A DNA stretch of 64,000 nt, taken from the NCBI GenBank assembly GCA_016859345.1, contig CM029120.1, positions 25,556,001 through 25,620,000 on the forward strand, given 5' to 3'. A program made the translations under genes and the position numbers. This document shows, one piece after another, positions 22,031-33,125 of the stretch. How positions within the stretch are numbered: position 1 is the first letter of the stretch; every line of letters begins with the position of its first letter. Below the pieces are notes generated by a model. That model saw only the letters and a list, made by a program, of their open reading frames with translations, was not told the origin of the DNA and did no database searches. This stretch comes from Istiophorus platypterus. Taxonomy: Eukaryota; Chordata; Actinopteri; Istiophoriformes; Istiophoridae.

Positions 22031-22070
22031 ACCTACCCTGTAAGCATAATTTTATGCTTACAGGGTAGGT
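22031..22070. repeat. Perfect 19-bp inverted repeat with 2-nt loop
   Basis: ACCTACCCTGTAAGCATAA at 22031-22049 is followed by TT and then its exact reverse complement at 22052-22070. A 40-nt hairpin with mixed-sequence arms is unlikely by chance. It is flanked by A-rich sequence on the left and CCACCCCTTT on the right. No transposon ends were recognised around it. Confidence 0.9.
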
Positions 22071-22880
22071 CCACCCCTTTTAACCATCAAAGTCTATTTA
22101 CAGGTCCTGGGAAGTACTACTGCATTTGTGAAAGCCTTTGGTGGCTATACAATTGAAAAACACTGCTATATTTGTGATTTCTTTATCGACATTTTCCATT
22201 AAAAATGAGAGCAAAGTTTAGGGTTTTGTGCTTCTCAGAATTTAAAGATCAGTTTGTTTTCTGCGTACACTGTTTTCTCTGGAGTACCTATGGCCTGAAC
22301 AGTCCATGAGATATGTGTTTACTGTTATAGATAATGCTGTTCTCACACACAAAAACACAGAGGAAAGACCAGCTTGCTTGTTTAAAGAGCTTGGAATCTC
22401 AAAGCCTATTGAGTGATGGAATGCAGGTATGTGTAAGGTATGTTACCTTGTTCACCAAATTAGTTTTGCATGTTAGCATGCAAAAATTAACCTGATCAAC
22501 CATTGCTAAATAGCAGTCGAGGATGATGGGAATGTCATTGGGTCATGAAACAAATTATTGCACAAATAAAAATTTTGACCCGAAGATGGCAAATTTTTTG
22601 AGTTCTTATTTATTCAGAGAAACAATGCTCTCTTTTCCAGGAGTGCCCTGATCAAAGTCACCCCTGTAATACCCCCCAGTCACTTCTGTTTACCACTGAG
22701 TAACTCCACTAGAGCAACAGTTGTGCAGGGCCCTGCTCAATGGTACTACAGTGGTAGTAGTAAGAAAGAGGCAAGCACTGAACCATGAGATTTATTTTGC
22801 TGTACAAAACTGGCTACCTTGTAGTCACAAGCCTGCTTCCGTAACTTTTAGGGTCGATCAGCCCTGAAGCAAAGTTAAGG
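22071..22880. other. Non-coding stretch, nothing recognised
   Basis: AT-rich. Short interrupted frames around 22,290-22,410 show no conserved motif. Confidence 0.45.
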
Positions 22881-22995
22881 GATCATCAAGAAGATAAAAT
22901 TCATCGTGAGAGGAACACGAATTTCTGAATATAAGATTTCATGAGAATCAATGTAAAATGTAAATGTCATGGTGGCGCAAGAGAAAAAGTCAAAA
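22881..22995 (+). repeat. Dispersed repeat fragment (same family as 16,741)
   Basis: AAGGGATCATCAAGAAGATA, then AGGAACACGAATTTCTGAAT, then GTCATGGTGGCGCAAGAG. The order matches the unclassified dispersed repeat described at 16,741. Confidence 0.5.
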
Positions 22996-23478
22996 ATCTA
23001 AATCTGTTTTGCTCTTCGTTTTAGGTTCTGACTTGAAAGTTACCAACACAGAGGTGCCCTTGAGCAAGGCCATAAAACCCATTGTGTTCAACTGGAGCTT
23101 TTCAATGGCCATAAGATCAGACTGTGGATGTACTGCACAGCTGGGTGTGAATTTATGGAACTATCTATTATGAGCTAAGTTATCATCAATAGTTAGATAG
23201 TTAATAGTCATTATGTTAGTAACTGCTGTTAAGGTATAAACATTGAAAAAAAACTACCAAGTCTGCAGTTATAAATATTTGTACATTTAATGAATAAATG
23301 GATTCTGGTCTTGATGCACTACAGCTTTTCTTATTTCTCTTTTCTCTTTCTTTTCATTTGTTTTTATGTCTGTGAGTCAAAAAGTCTGTCTTTTGACACA
23401 TAGCAAGTGCCTCACTGGAGTTAAGACCTTAACAAAGGGATCTTTTATTACCTGGATACATAAATGTTTTTATTAATG
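22996..23478. other. Non-coding stretch, nothing recognised
   Basis: A 69-codon plus frame (22964-23173) starts inside a repeat and has no motif. Confidence 0.45.
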
Positions 23479-23486
23479 GGTATGAC
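23479..23486. repeat. Target-site duplication, left (GGTATGAC)
   Basis: Identical to 24660-24667; together they bracket hAT-like copy A. Confidence 0.8.
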
Positions 23487-24659
23487 CAGGCAGTCCATTA
23501 AGGGCACTGGGGCACCACCTCTTCTGCAATTCAAGTTGTGATAATTGTTAAATTTGTGTATCATAATGTTTTTGTTATTTTTGTGTCTGTGTATAAATGG
23601 TTACTCTCGCTTAAATCCAATGTATAGAAAATAGCCAATGACAAATGAAAGACCACTGCCTAAAATCTTTATCTGTTTGCTGGTGTTGTGTGATAGGGTT
23701 CTCCTGGTGGCTCCTGATTTGATGACAACTGAAATGTCAGGATCCAGGTCATCAAATTTTATGACAAAGAAAGTTTGCCAGATTGGATGATTTTCCATTC
23801 AATTGTGGCTTTTGGATAGATTTTGTAGGTAAAAATGAGCTTGAGTGGGCTGATAAAATTTTGGCCTGGTTTGTCATAGTGCAGATGTTTTCTTTTTTTT
23901 TTTTTCAATATTTGTGCTCTTTTCATGATAATAATGATGCTTTTGAACCAACCTGTCAACATTGCAATGGTGGGCAGGTGGCTCTGATTGACCAAGCTGG
24001 TAAATCAACCAGAGGCTCTCAGAGCAGCTATTAGTAATTATGGCTAATAGTTTAATAATTAACTGAAATTAGTAATGATTCACTGCTCAAAAATCCACTC
24101 AGCTGGAGGACATTATCAGAAATGCTCACAGTGAAAAATCTGGGACCGGAGCAGCCTAAGGACTTGAATATTAAACAGCGTTCACAATGTGATAGAGGGA
24201 AGTGCTGCTTACTCTGGATATAATTGTAATGTCCACTGTTAGCGGCTGCATCATGTTCCAGAATATCTCACACCTGGTTCTTTCCACCACTCCACTATCT
24301 TCACAGGCACGGCTATGCACTGCAGTGTGTTTATATTTTAGATTCAAACAACTGAATGTTATTTTAAAAGGAAATATCAATATTATACACAACGTTACTA
24401 AAAACTAACAATTATTGTTATTTTTAATTATTTTATTATTATTCTTGCATTGGACATAGTAAAAGATACACAGATCATAGTGGTGCTGTGGTGATAATTG
24501 TTAAGTTAAAGAATTGTTAAGTGGCCAACAACAGATAGTGTTTTAAACTTTCAGAATCCGCTAACCAGCAACTCCTAGCTGTCTGCTACATTGTACGTTA
24601 CCTGCTCATAAAAAAAGGGCCATAGCCCCACCTAGTGGAAAAGTCATGCCACACCACTG
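23487..24659 (+). mobile_element. hAT-like DNA element, copy A, with 8-bp target duplication
   Basis: A 1,173-bp element bounded by CAGGCAGTCC on the left and ...CACCACTG on the right (reverse complement CAGTGGTGTGGC), and flanked on both sides by the identical octamer GGTATGAC (23479-23486 and 24660-24667). An 8-bp duplication and CAG-type ends are hallmarks of hAT elements. Inside, near 24150, the plus strand still encodes GPEQPKDLNIKQRSQCDRGK, which matches the equivalent peptide of copy B at 39.2 kb, so it descends from a coding element, probably a transposase N-terminus. It is internally deleted and has no intact ORF. Confidence 0.75.
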
Positions 24660-24667
24660 GGTATGAC
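24660..24667. repeat. Target-site duplication, right (GGTATGAC)
   Basis: Identical to 23479-23486. Confidence 0.8.
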
Positions 24668-25797
24668 TAATCTATTAAACCTTAAATGATCCACCATTTA
24701 TAAAGGAATTGGTTACAGTTTATAAACCCTTACAATTGTGATTCCTAATTATGTAACACATATGCCTTGAAATATTCAGCAGCAAAGTATTTAATGTGGA
24801 ATTTGCAATAAATACACTAAAATCAGGAATTTTTTAAAATCACATAATATTACGTTTGAGAATGTGACATTTTCATTTTTTGATCATTTTATGCAAATTT
24901 TGAGCTTGAACTTGTATGATTACTTCTACATAGTTTTAATTGAGATAAATGACTGAATGTATTCCTGTCATTCTCATTCTCATTATTTAATTGACTTTTA
25001 TCATTACCCTCTCACCGAGCAATTTGAAACATTTTCCTAAAATCACAAAGTGTAACAAAATGCGTTCATCCATGCAACCAAATAATATCTGTTCAAATCA
25101 TTATTAGAGTACTACATGCTCCGTTTAGCAGAATTTTCCAAAATGCTCTTTCTTTAAACATAATCAAATATGTCACTGAACCTCCTAGTTTGAGGTTTTC
25201 ATCAGAAATGGTGCCTGTTAAAAACACTCCCTTTACATATAAAACAAAGATCTTTATGAAAGTGTAAAAGCTGTTTGACACTAGAGACTTAAAATACATG
25301 GTCAAAAGATTGAACAGTGAGTGTGAGAGGGTGAAAAGGGGTCTTTTACTTTTGTGAGATGCATTCCGTGTCCTATTTTACCCAATATTTTGTAATTGTA
25401 AAAAGGGGTATATGAAATTACCATGACAAGATATTGAATTAAATTGATCAGTACTGTAGTCCATATTTTACTTAGCTTTTACCATTATCTAAAATTAAGT
25501 TATTTGGGAAATGTGAACTGAGTATGATGTGTGCTGGAAATCCACCTGAGGTCAGTGCTAGAGGAAAGCTCAAATGTTGAAAATGGAATGGGTTCAATAT
25601 CTGGGGGCATAGATATGTACTTTAAATTCAATAAACTGAATGATAACTTTAGGCTAATGATTGTTGATAAAAGTATAGTATTACCAAAAACAATAAGTTA
25701 TGCACTGAATGTAAATTAGTTGTTTAATTTTCTTGCTCTGAAAGGATGAATGGACAGACAGAACAACAAACAAACATTCATCTACTGGGGGAAATCA
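24668..25797. other. AT-rich non-coding stretch, nothing recognised
   Basis: Very AT-rich; small open frames of 62-70 codons carry no motif. Confidence 0.5.
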
Positions 25798-25912
25798 ATG
25801 CTTGCCCAAAGGTTCATAGCAATCCATTCAATAGCCTGAGCTAAAGTTAACCCATGGGAGGCAGTATAGCAAAAGTCAGTTGAACTGATTGTCAGGGATC
25901 ATCAATGTCTTT
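25798..25912 (+). repeat. Dispersed repeat fragment (related to 16,741)
   Basis: GCCCAAAGGTTCATAGCAAT, CCATTCAATAGC and a later GGGATCATCAATGT follow the same block order as the 16,741 repeat, more diverged. Confidence 0.4.
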
Positions 25913-26051
25913 TAAAGTATTTAATCATAATATTAATCTGTTGTATCAAGATACTTCATTGGAGAAGTAAAAAATTTGACCTGATGGTACCAGGCCTGAG
26001 CCACTGACTGACACCAACAGTAGCATGTCTACTATTTTTTTCTATAATGGA

Positions 26052-26868
26052 TATACACTCACTGAGCAATTTATTTAAAAAGACCTGTACACCTGCCTAT
26101 TCATGCAGTTATCCAACCAGACAATAATGCGACAGCAGGGTAGTGCATAAAATAAAACAAGATGAAAAACAAAATAAATTTTAAAGTTGCAGATAAATTC
26201 AGGAGCCACAGTTAATGTTCACAATAAACATCAAAATGCGTAAAATGTGATCTCAGTGACTTTGACTTTGGCATGACTGTTGGTGCAAAAGGGGCTTGTT
26301 TGAGTATTTTCAAAAAACTGCTGCTCTCCTGGGAAATTTACACACAACAGTCTCTAGAATTTACTAAGAATGGAGCCAAAGATAAAAACATTCATGGAGC
26401 AGCAAGTCTGTGGGGAGAATCACCTTGTTAATGAGAGAGGGCAGAAGAGAATGCCCAGACTGGTTGGAGCGGACAGAAAGGCTACAGTAAATCAGACAAC
26501 CACTCTTTACAACTTTGGTTAGCAAAAAAAAAAAAAATCTCAGATTGAACAATACATCCAGCCTTGAGGTTTAACAACAGCATGAGGAGAGGACCTCAGT
26601 GGGTTCGACTCCTGTCAGCCAAGAAGTGAAATCTGAGGCTACAGTCGACAAAGGCTACCAAAACCTGACAGTTGAAGACTGGAAAAACTCAGACTGGTGT
26701 AATTAATTTAGATTTCTTCTCAGGCAGCTAAATGTAGGGTCAGAAAGTGGCATCAATAGCATCAATGCATAAACCTGACCTGCCTTGTGTCAACAGTTCC
26801 GGCTGGTGATGGTGCAATGGTACGGAGAATGTGTTCTTGGCATACTTTGAAAGTAGCCAAGATATTCC
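26052..26868 (+). mobile_element. Tc1/mariner element, second family, 3' third missing
   Basis: Starts with the end sequence TATACACTCACTGAGCAATT and follows a common fish Tc1-like element: the leader CCTGTACACCTGC, then CTCAGTGACTTTGACTTTGG encoding a LSDFDFGMTVGA helix-turn-helix region, then NERGQKRMPRLV, then LTVEDWKN before the first catalytic Asp region (about 26680), and finally CCTTGTGTCAACAGTTCCGG. The match ends near 26868 before the remaining catalytic residues, so the 3' third and right end are absent. Several stops occur. It is unrelated to the long-TIR Tc1 family at 15.7 and 19.1 kb. Confidence 0.8.
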
Positions 26869-27157
26869 ACTGGCTCTGATTGCCTATAAGTAATGTAAAT
26901 CTAGTTAGCAAGACTAGTGTAAAGTAATCTATACTGTAGATGCCTTCAGCTTTCTCTGACTGCCATGTCACTGTGGCCTCTTGCATAGTGGTCCCTTCAG
27001 AGTCACTTCCCTTGCATCACTTCCCTTGACATTAGTCACCATGTTTCTTGAGAAGTGCAGTAGCCACTGTATGTCAGCCTATTTCACATATTGAGACGAA
27101 TCAAGATAACTGTAACCTTTACTAATCTCAGATGGTCAAATTTCATTATTCAGATAA
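26869..27157. other. Unassigned sequence between Tc1 and hAT elements
   Basis: No recognised signal; contains a duplicated TCACTTCCCTTG word (about 27003-27028). Confidence 0.4.
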
Positions 27158-27165
27158 TTTATAAT
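27158..27165. repeat. Target-site duplication, left (TTTATAAT)
   Basis: Identical to 30130-30137; brackets the BED-finger hAT element. Confidence 0.85.
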
Positions 27166-27345
27166 TAGGGTTGCAAAGGGGTGGAAAATTTCTGGTAAAT
27201 TTCCGGAAAGTTTCCGGTAAATTTCCATGGGAAGTTAAGCTTGGGAATTTAGGAAATATTCCATATTGGAAACTTTCCATGGAAATTATGGGAATTATGG
27301 GAATTAATGGGAATTAATGGGAATTTAGGGGAACTAACTGGGAAT
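27166..27345. repeat. Subterminal repeats of the hAT element
   Basis: Dense short repeats: AAATTTCCGG / GGTAAATTTCC, GGAAATATTCCATATTGGAA (an imperfect palindrome), then tandem TATGGGAAT / TAATGGGAAT. Such clusters near a hAT terminus are typically bound by the transposase; that role is inferred here. Confidence 0.6.
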
Positions 27346-27789
27346 ATATTATATCCAAGCATCCATACATCCATACAAAATGTTTTCAACAGATATTTCA
27401 ACAGATTTATTTGTAAGTAGAACAGAACATGTTTTAATTACTTGTTTCATGGATGAACAAAAACAAGAATGTTGGGTTCAATATTACCCATCTCCCAACC
27501 CCACTCATTCAAAAATGCATCCCCCCCATCCAAAAATCTCCACAAAGTCCCATTCAAAATGTTAAATGAAAAAAGCCACTCTCCCTCCAAAACGTCCCAT
27601 TAAACGTGGAAATCTCAAGCAATCCTCTGCATTTTTGCTCAGTCAACAGGCTCTTCCTGGGCCTCATCAACATCCAACAACATTTCCACTTCCTCAACAT
27701 CCAACTACTCTTCAGTGTCACTTTCCAGCCTTGTTGAGGACGGCTCTGTGTCAGGCTCAAAGAGCCTTAGGTTTGCCCAAATGCCAACC

Positions 27790-29481
27790 AGCTTTTCCAC
27801 TCTCACAATTGTTGCCTGTTGCGAACCTTTGTGTGGGTGTTGCCAAACAGTGAGCAGTTGCGCTCAGAGGCGGCTGATGATGGTGGAATTTGGAGGATGA
27901 TGGAGGCTACAGGTGCAAGGGTCTCAGATCCACATAGTCCCTTCCACCAGGTGGCTGCAGATATGTGCTGGCATGACTGCCATATTCCATCCCCTTTCCA
28001 AAGGCCTTACTTTGTTCGATACTTTGCCAAACTGCCTAGAACTTTGCCTTTATCGAGACCCAGGTGGTCAGACATGGCTGTAATGACCACGTAGGCACCG
28101 TTAATCTCTTCCCCAGAAAGTATGCCCTTGTCATATTTTGGGTCCAGCATGTCCGCTGCTGCATGCACAGGCTTCATGCAGAACTCCCTCTGCTTTTCCA
28201 ATGACTTGACCACAGCAGTTTCCTCTGCTTTCAGTAGTAGGGAAGTGGGCAGGACTGTCTGGATTTCTTCTTTGAGTTCTGCAAAAAAGCACTGGACATC
28301 TGACAAGATGGCACCACCCCCCTCTATCTTCTCTATTGCTGCTGCAATAGGTTTGAGGATTTTCTGACTGCCAGACATTCTTTCCCAGAACACATCATCC
28401 AGGATGACCTTCTTTATGTTGCTGTCGATGCCTGCAGACTGAGATATGGCCATTTCTTGCAGAGACTACTTTCCCTCCACAAGGCTGTCAAACATGATAA
28501 CAATGCCACCCCATTGCGTTATGCTTGGAAGCTTCAGTGTAGTACTCTTGTTCTTTTCCCTTTGCTTTGACAGATATGTAGTAGAAGCTACTTGTTTGCC
28601 TTTCACATATTTCACAACTTGCTTCGCTCTCTTGTTCAGGGTGTCCATTGTTTTCAGTGCCATTATATCTTTTAGGAGAAGATTTGTAGTGTATGGGCAG
28701 CACAGCCAATAGTAGTTATTTGAGGGTAGGTCTCCTCCACATGTGCCCAGGCAACCTTCATGTTGGCTGCATTGTCAGTGACCAGTGCAAAAACCTTATC
28801 TGGTCCAAGGTCATTGATGATCACTTTCAGCTCATCTGCTATGTATTGGCCTGTATGTCTGTTTTCCTTTGTGTCTACACTCTTGTAGAACACAGGCTGA
28901 GGAGTGGTGACTATGTAGTTAATAATTCCTTGTCCCCTGATATTGGACCATCCATCAGAGATGACTGAAATATAGTTAGCTTGGTCAATGGTCTGCTTCA
29001 CCTTTTGTTTGAACTTGGTTGAACTCTTCATCAAGTAAATGAGTAGACAGTTAATGTCTGGTTGTGGGAATGTATGCTGGTCGGAGAACATTCAAAAACC
29101 TCTTCCAGTACACATTGGATGGCGGCATCAGGGGGCAAGCCAGTTGCATAGATTGCACGAGCGAAACACTCATCTGCATTTCTCTGGCTAGCTTCATCCA
29201 TAAAATCAAAGAATCCTCTGATGCCAGAGGGACCAGGAGCTGATGAGAGGGTATCTGACTCTGATACAGCTGAAACAGATTCATTTTCCCCTGGAGTGGA
29301 ACTCCTGTTTGCTGCATGTGTTGGGCCTTGAGGAATTTTTTTTGCACTTTGCAATATGCTGCTGCATTTTTGTGGCATTCTTCACGTATGACTTATCACA
29401 ATACTTACACATATATACAGACTTCCCTTGTACATTTGCTGGTGTAAAATGTCTCCACACATCGGATGGCGCACGTGGCAT
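27790..29481 (-). pseudogene. BED-finger hAT transposase, multiply frameshifted
   Basis: ATG at 29481-29479 (MPRAPSDVWRHFTPA). BED-type zinc finger: CKYC at about 29405, then HIAKC with spacing C-x2-C...H-x3-C (to about 29335). A Ser/Pro-rich linker follows (ESDTLSSAPGPSGIRGFFDF). The catalytic core includes ISDGWSN (first Asp, about 28941-28960), LVTDNAANM (second Asp, about 28760-28785) and GCAAHTLQ, then PSITQWGGIVIMFDSL (about 28490-28527). The C-terminal dimerisation region has ASIILQIPPSSAASERN (about 27857-27910), holding the conserved Glu of hAT enzymes. Breaks lie near 29281-29340, 29051-29100, about 28680, 28470 and 28007. All catalytic landmarks are readable but no frame is continuous. 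The ATG is preceded by TTATTTTACAG, which resembles a splice acceptor. Confidence 0.8.
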
Positions 29482-30129
29482 TTTTCTGTAAAATAAGAAA
29501 AGAGCTTGTAACAATACTAATGCAATGCAAGATATTGTAAGAATACTAATACAATGTGATGAACAGATATAAATAGTAAGGCTGGCTAAACAACTGGAAT
29601 GATCTTCAAAACATATTGCAGGAGGCAGAAAAAAACAGCCACATGTGGTAGCTAGCATCTGCCTTATGTTATGCTAGCTATGGCTTATTTAGCATCTAAC
29701 TTATCAGATTGCTAGCTACTAGATGAATACATTTGTATGTTATATTTGCTATTTAAACATTTAATAAATATATTTCTCCATAATATCATCAAAACTTACT
29801 TCACTTTGTTTAGTCCACAGGCTCAAATGTGTGCCTTCAATAGTCTTTGTCCTTCAGGCTCAAAAATGTGGTCCAGTCTTCTAGAAATCTTCTGTACATG
29901 TGATGGAGGCATGCACAGTGCCAGTAGGGGTGTGGTCTCAATAGTCATGCAGTAAGCAGTGTGCTCTGTGCATGTGATTGAGGAATAGCATGGATATTCC
30001 AGTGTATTTGAATGGCATCTGTTTGTTTTAGTCAATATTATGCTAAAATATACTTTCCTCAACTATATTTAAGTTCCCTATGAAGAGCCAACCTTCAATT
30101 TTGAAAATTCCTGGAATTTTTCAACCCTA

Positions 30130-30137
30130 TTTATAAT
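30130..30137. repeat. Target-site duplication, right (TTTATAAT)
   Basis: Identical to 27158-27165. Confidence 0.85.
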
Positions 30138-32739
30138 AATACAGATCACATGTTAAAACCAGGTGAAGATAGAGTCTCTGCTATACTCTCCCCTGACCTA
30201 AATGGAGACGAACAACAGTGCTGGAACTCTCAGTTTGGCTGTCCATCAGAATCTAAAGAACAGCTATGAATAACTGAATTGTGTTTTTAACATGTCAGTC
30301 AAAAGAATGGTCTTATGTATATTAACACCAGTTGGAATGTTATTCAGCCTGTACTTAAAGGACTTATTCATATATATTGCTGATTACATGCTGACATTAA
30401 GGACTTCCTATAACATGTTACAACCACCTTGCACCAAACTTTGTGATTGGTCATTTTACTCAGTCTACACCAGTAACCACATGGTACTACTTTGCACATG
30501 TTCTGGTCATTATATAAATTTAAACTGCTTAGGCTGGTATAAAAATGGCATTACTTGTAGGACCGTTGAATTATATGGGATTAACTGTATTCCAGTCTTT
30601 GTGTTTTTCCACAATGCATAATCCTGTGAGGAAGGTTCTGCTACCATCTATGCCTTTTGTTCAGTTAACAAAGTATGTCAATGTATTTTTTATGATGCAG
30701 TTGTGTCTGCAGTAATGATCTTACAGGAAGAGAATCCAAGCACACTGAAATCCAATAAATAACCCAATATATCTGTGCAACAATGGCCGACGTGAAAATC
30801 TGGAAACTGCTCTGTCTATGAAAAGCTGTGCTTCACCTTTAATTGCACTTAATTACAAAATGTGGTCATGCTGTCTTCCTATCATTGGTTAGATTTCCCA
30901 CTTATTCATCTATAGATCTTTTTCATGGGCTTTTTCATCCAAAATTTGAATGCTGTAATAGCAGTTGGGTTAACATTGAAGATGGGCAATGCTGTCAGTC
31001 CTACACATCATTACCGGCCTACTGTGGCACATGCAAGATTTTCACACTGTAGGTAATGTGTTTCATAAGGAAGGAAATAAAATAACTTCTTAGTCTTCAG
31101 TCCAATATTTGAAACTGAAAAAGCTTGTTTTAAAAAATGCATTGTTTGCATTCATGGTAGCTAACTCGCCGTCTCTTTCAAGTATGAAGATTGGATAAGA
31201 GACCAGATGCTGTTCACTGTGAGTTTCATCTTTATGCAAATGCACTTTGGGAGGTTGATTCCCACAGGTTTTTCCTGTCTGCAAAATATTCTGCATCACT
31301 GAGTGATGCCAGGAGTGATCCCAGTGACTATGATCATATTCTTTGTATTTTTTATAGGAATTTGGAAGTTTTCTGAACTTCAGAGGAGCCTGCATGAGTC
31401 GTTCTGATGTATTTCACACTTGCGGTAGCACTAATTGTAAGGTGAATGTATTGCAAAGCTAGGAGCTTCTTCTCTTCTACTGAAAATTTGGCAGGTAACT
31501 AGGACTTATCTGTACATGCAAAATAAATGAATACATAAAAGTGGTAAATGAATCACTTTGTCTTGCACCAGTATAGTGGGAACAAGTCTCGATCAAAACC
31601 TACAAATCCTCTTGAGGTTCAGAAGTCTTGGAGCCCTAAAAGCTTACTGTTCTAAATGGTCTGTGCTAATTTAATTATCAATTTGTTCAGCAACTAAAGC
31701 TTATTGTCAGTTGACATGATTAGGGTCTTATGGCTTTATTACATGATTGAGAGGCTCATCCCTTGTGTCAAAATCAAGTCTCAGTCTTTGTCTTTTTCAC
31801 TTCTGAGCTTATACTGTGTGTTGCATATTCCTAAATAGTGTTTACCCCACATCTGACCTATAGCCGGGTAATATTCAAACATAAGAACTCTAGAATTAGC
31901 ACAGAGAGTAGGTTGAACACGGGAGAAGATATAGGCCCAGCACCAAATGTTTGCCCCAGGGTTCTATGGATCTGGTCATGTGTCAGAAATAATATGAAGA
32001 AACTATTTAAAAAGAAAAAAAAAGCAATGAGCAGCAACCCGAAATCAAAGCTTAAACAAAAAGATTGCATCACAGATGCTCCACTCTTCAATGTTTGTCC
32101 TCTCGTGTTCATAATACATAGTATTTTTATCAAAATTAACAAATCAGAAGTTGTGCATACTCAATAAACAGTATTTTTGGTTTTTGAACAGTTGAAAATG
32201 GACTGAGAGAAAGGAAAAGGGAAACAGGATAAAGTCAGAGAAATCACTGAATGGCCTTTCTGAATGGCAGACTACAGAGGGAATAGTTTTGATAAAGTGG
32301 AGAAACACCCTTTATACAGTAGGGTTACCTATAGAGAGCTTTCCAAAGAAATGAACATGCCATATTTTTTTTGAGAAATTAATTGTCAGATTTTGAAAAC
32401 AGTTGGTTTATCAAAAGTCCACTTGACATTTGCTCCTTCGTTTTTTGAGTATGGACTTGGTCAGAGGTCAGTTTCGCCTCTCTTCAGTCTTGGTTTGATT
32501 GCCCTGACTGGTAATTTGTGCATCCTTGAAAAGGGAATCAAATCAATGGCCTCCATTAGCCAATATGCAAGTCAAGCAAAGCAACTTATCAGTTTTAATG
32601 GATGGGAGGATGCTGATTTACCAAACATTTTTTAAATTAATTTTTCTGTCATTTTGAAAAGTCTGATTTTACTCATAATGTTTCCAGGGTGAATCCCTTG
32701 TACCTAAGAATAATGTTGTTATATTTTAGGAACTTGTCA
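30138..32739. other. AT-rich non-coding stretch, nothing recognised
   Basis: Open frames up to 109 codons (30292-30621 and 31838-32167) lack conserved motifs; the second is largely low-complexity Lys/Asn from A-rich DNA. No transposon ends recognised. Confidence 0.5.
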
Positions 32740-33125
32740 CTGCCTTACTTAAGAAAACTAACATGCAAGGATGGCTGCTGACTCTGATGCCATCTATAGG
32801 AGTGCTCTCTGCTGACCAGCTCAGTGAGGATCTGCTAAACTGTTTCCGATGTGTGCTGAACATTACCAGTTACCTTCAATCTGGAAAACTAAAACTATAA
32901 TTCCCATTCCAAAAACAAAAAATCCCAGAGAATTTAATGAGTGTAGACCCATTGCATTTACATCAATTGCAATGAAAAACTTTTAAAAAAATTTTAATGA
33001 TGAGGTTGTTTCCTTAGTTGATGGCAAACTAGACCCTTTGCTGTTTGCTTTATCATGTAAGTATCAAGTAATGATAACAGGTGTATCTGCTGACCATGTC
33101 ATTGTCAACACAGTTGAAAGTTAGC
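32740..33125 (+). mobile_element. LINE reverse transcriptase fossil, Rex1/CR1-like
   Basis: Across shifting frames the plus strand reads QLSEDLLNCFR, then an IPIPKTKNPREFNECRPI-like segment, then AFTSIAMKN, KILMMRLFP, VDGKLDPLLFA and VSADHVIVNTVES. This order matches the 5' half of the reverse transcriptase of Rex1/Babar-type fish LINEs (VPVPK..P..LNDYRPVALTS..MK, then LDPLQFAY). Neither the catalytic Asp box nor YADD remains. Clade placement is from memory of the family. Confidence 0.6.

Larger units (their letters stand above)
27166..30129 (-). mobile_element. hAT transposon with BED-finger transposase, complete ends
   Basis: A 2,964-bp DNA transposon. Its left end is TAGGGTTGCAAAGG and its right end is ...TTTTTCAACCCTA, giving a perfect 8-bp terminal inverted repeat TAGGGTTG that extends imperfectly. 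It is flanked by the identical octamer TTTATAAT on both sides, the target duplication expected of hAT. The single gene is on the minus strand (29481 to about 27790). The family's usual CAG-type end is replaced here by TAGGG. The left subterminal region is packed with GGAAATTTCC-type and GGGAATTA words, likely transposase binding sites. A second copy of the same end lies at 63,894. Confidence 0.85.

Noticed and set aside
22964..23173. 69-codon frame beginning MSWWRKRKSQKSKS
   Set aside because: It starts inside a dispersed repeat and shows no domain; length is within chance expectation.
26602..26612. GGTTCGACTCC, a perfect match to a tRNA/SINE B box
   Set aside because: It lies inside the Tc1 transposase remnant, where the family has GGGTTCCACTCC; no A box or tRNA fold surrounds it.
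27566..29091. Plus-strand open frames across the hAT element
   Set aside because: Antisense shadows; the BED finger, catalytic and dimerisation motifs all read on the minus strand.
30292..32167. Possible host exons (frames of 109 codons at 30292-30621 and 31838-32167)
   Set aside because: No recognisable domain, convincing splice junctions or codon pattern; Lys/Asn/Ile/Tyr-rich composition fits AT-rich chance frames.
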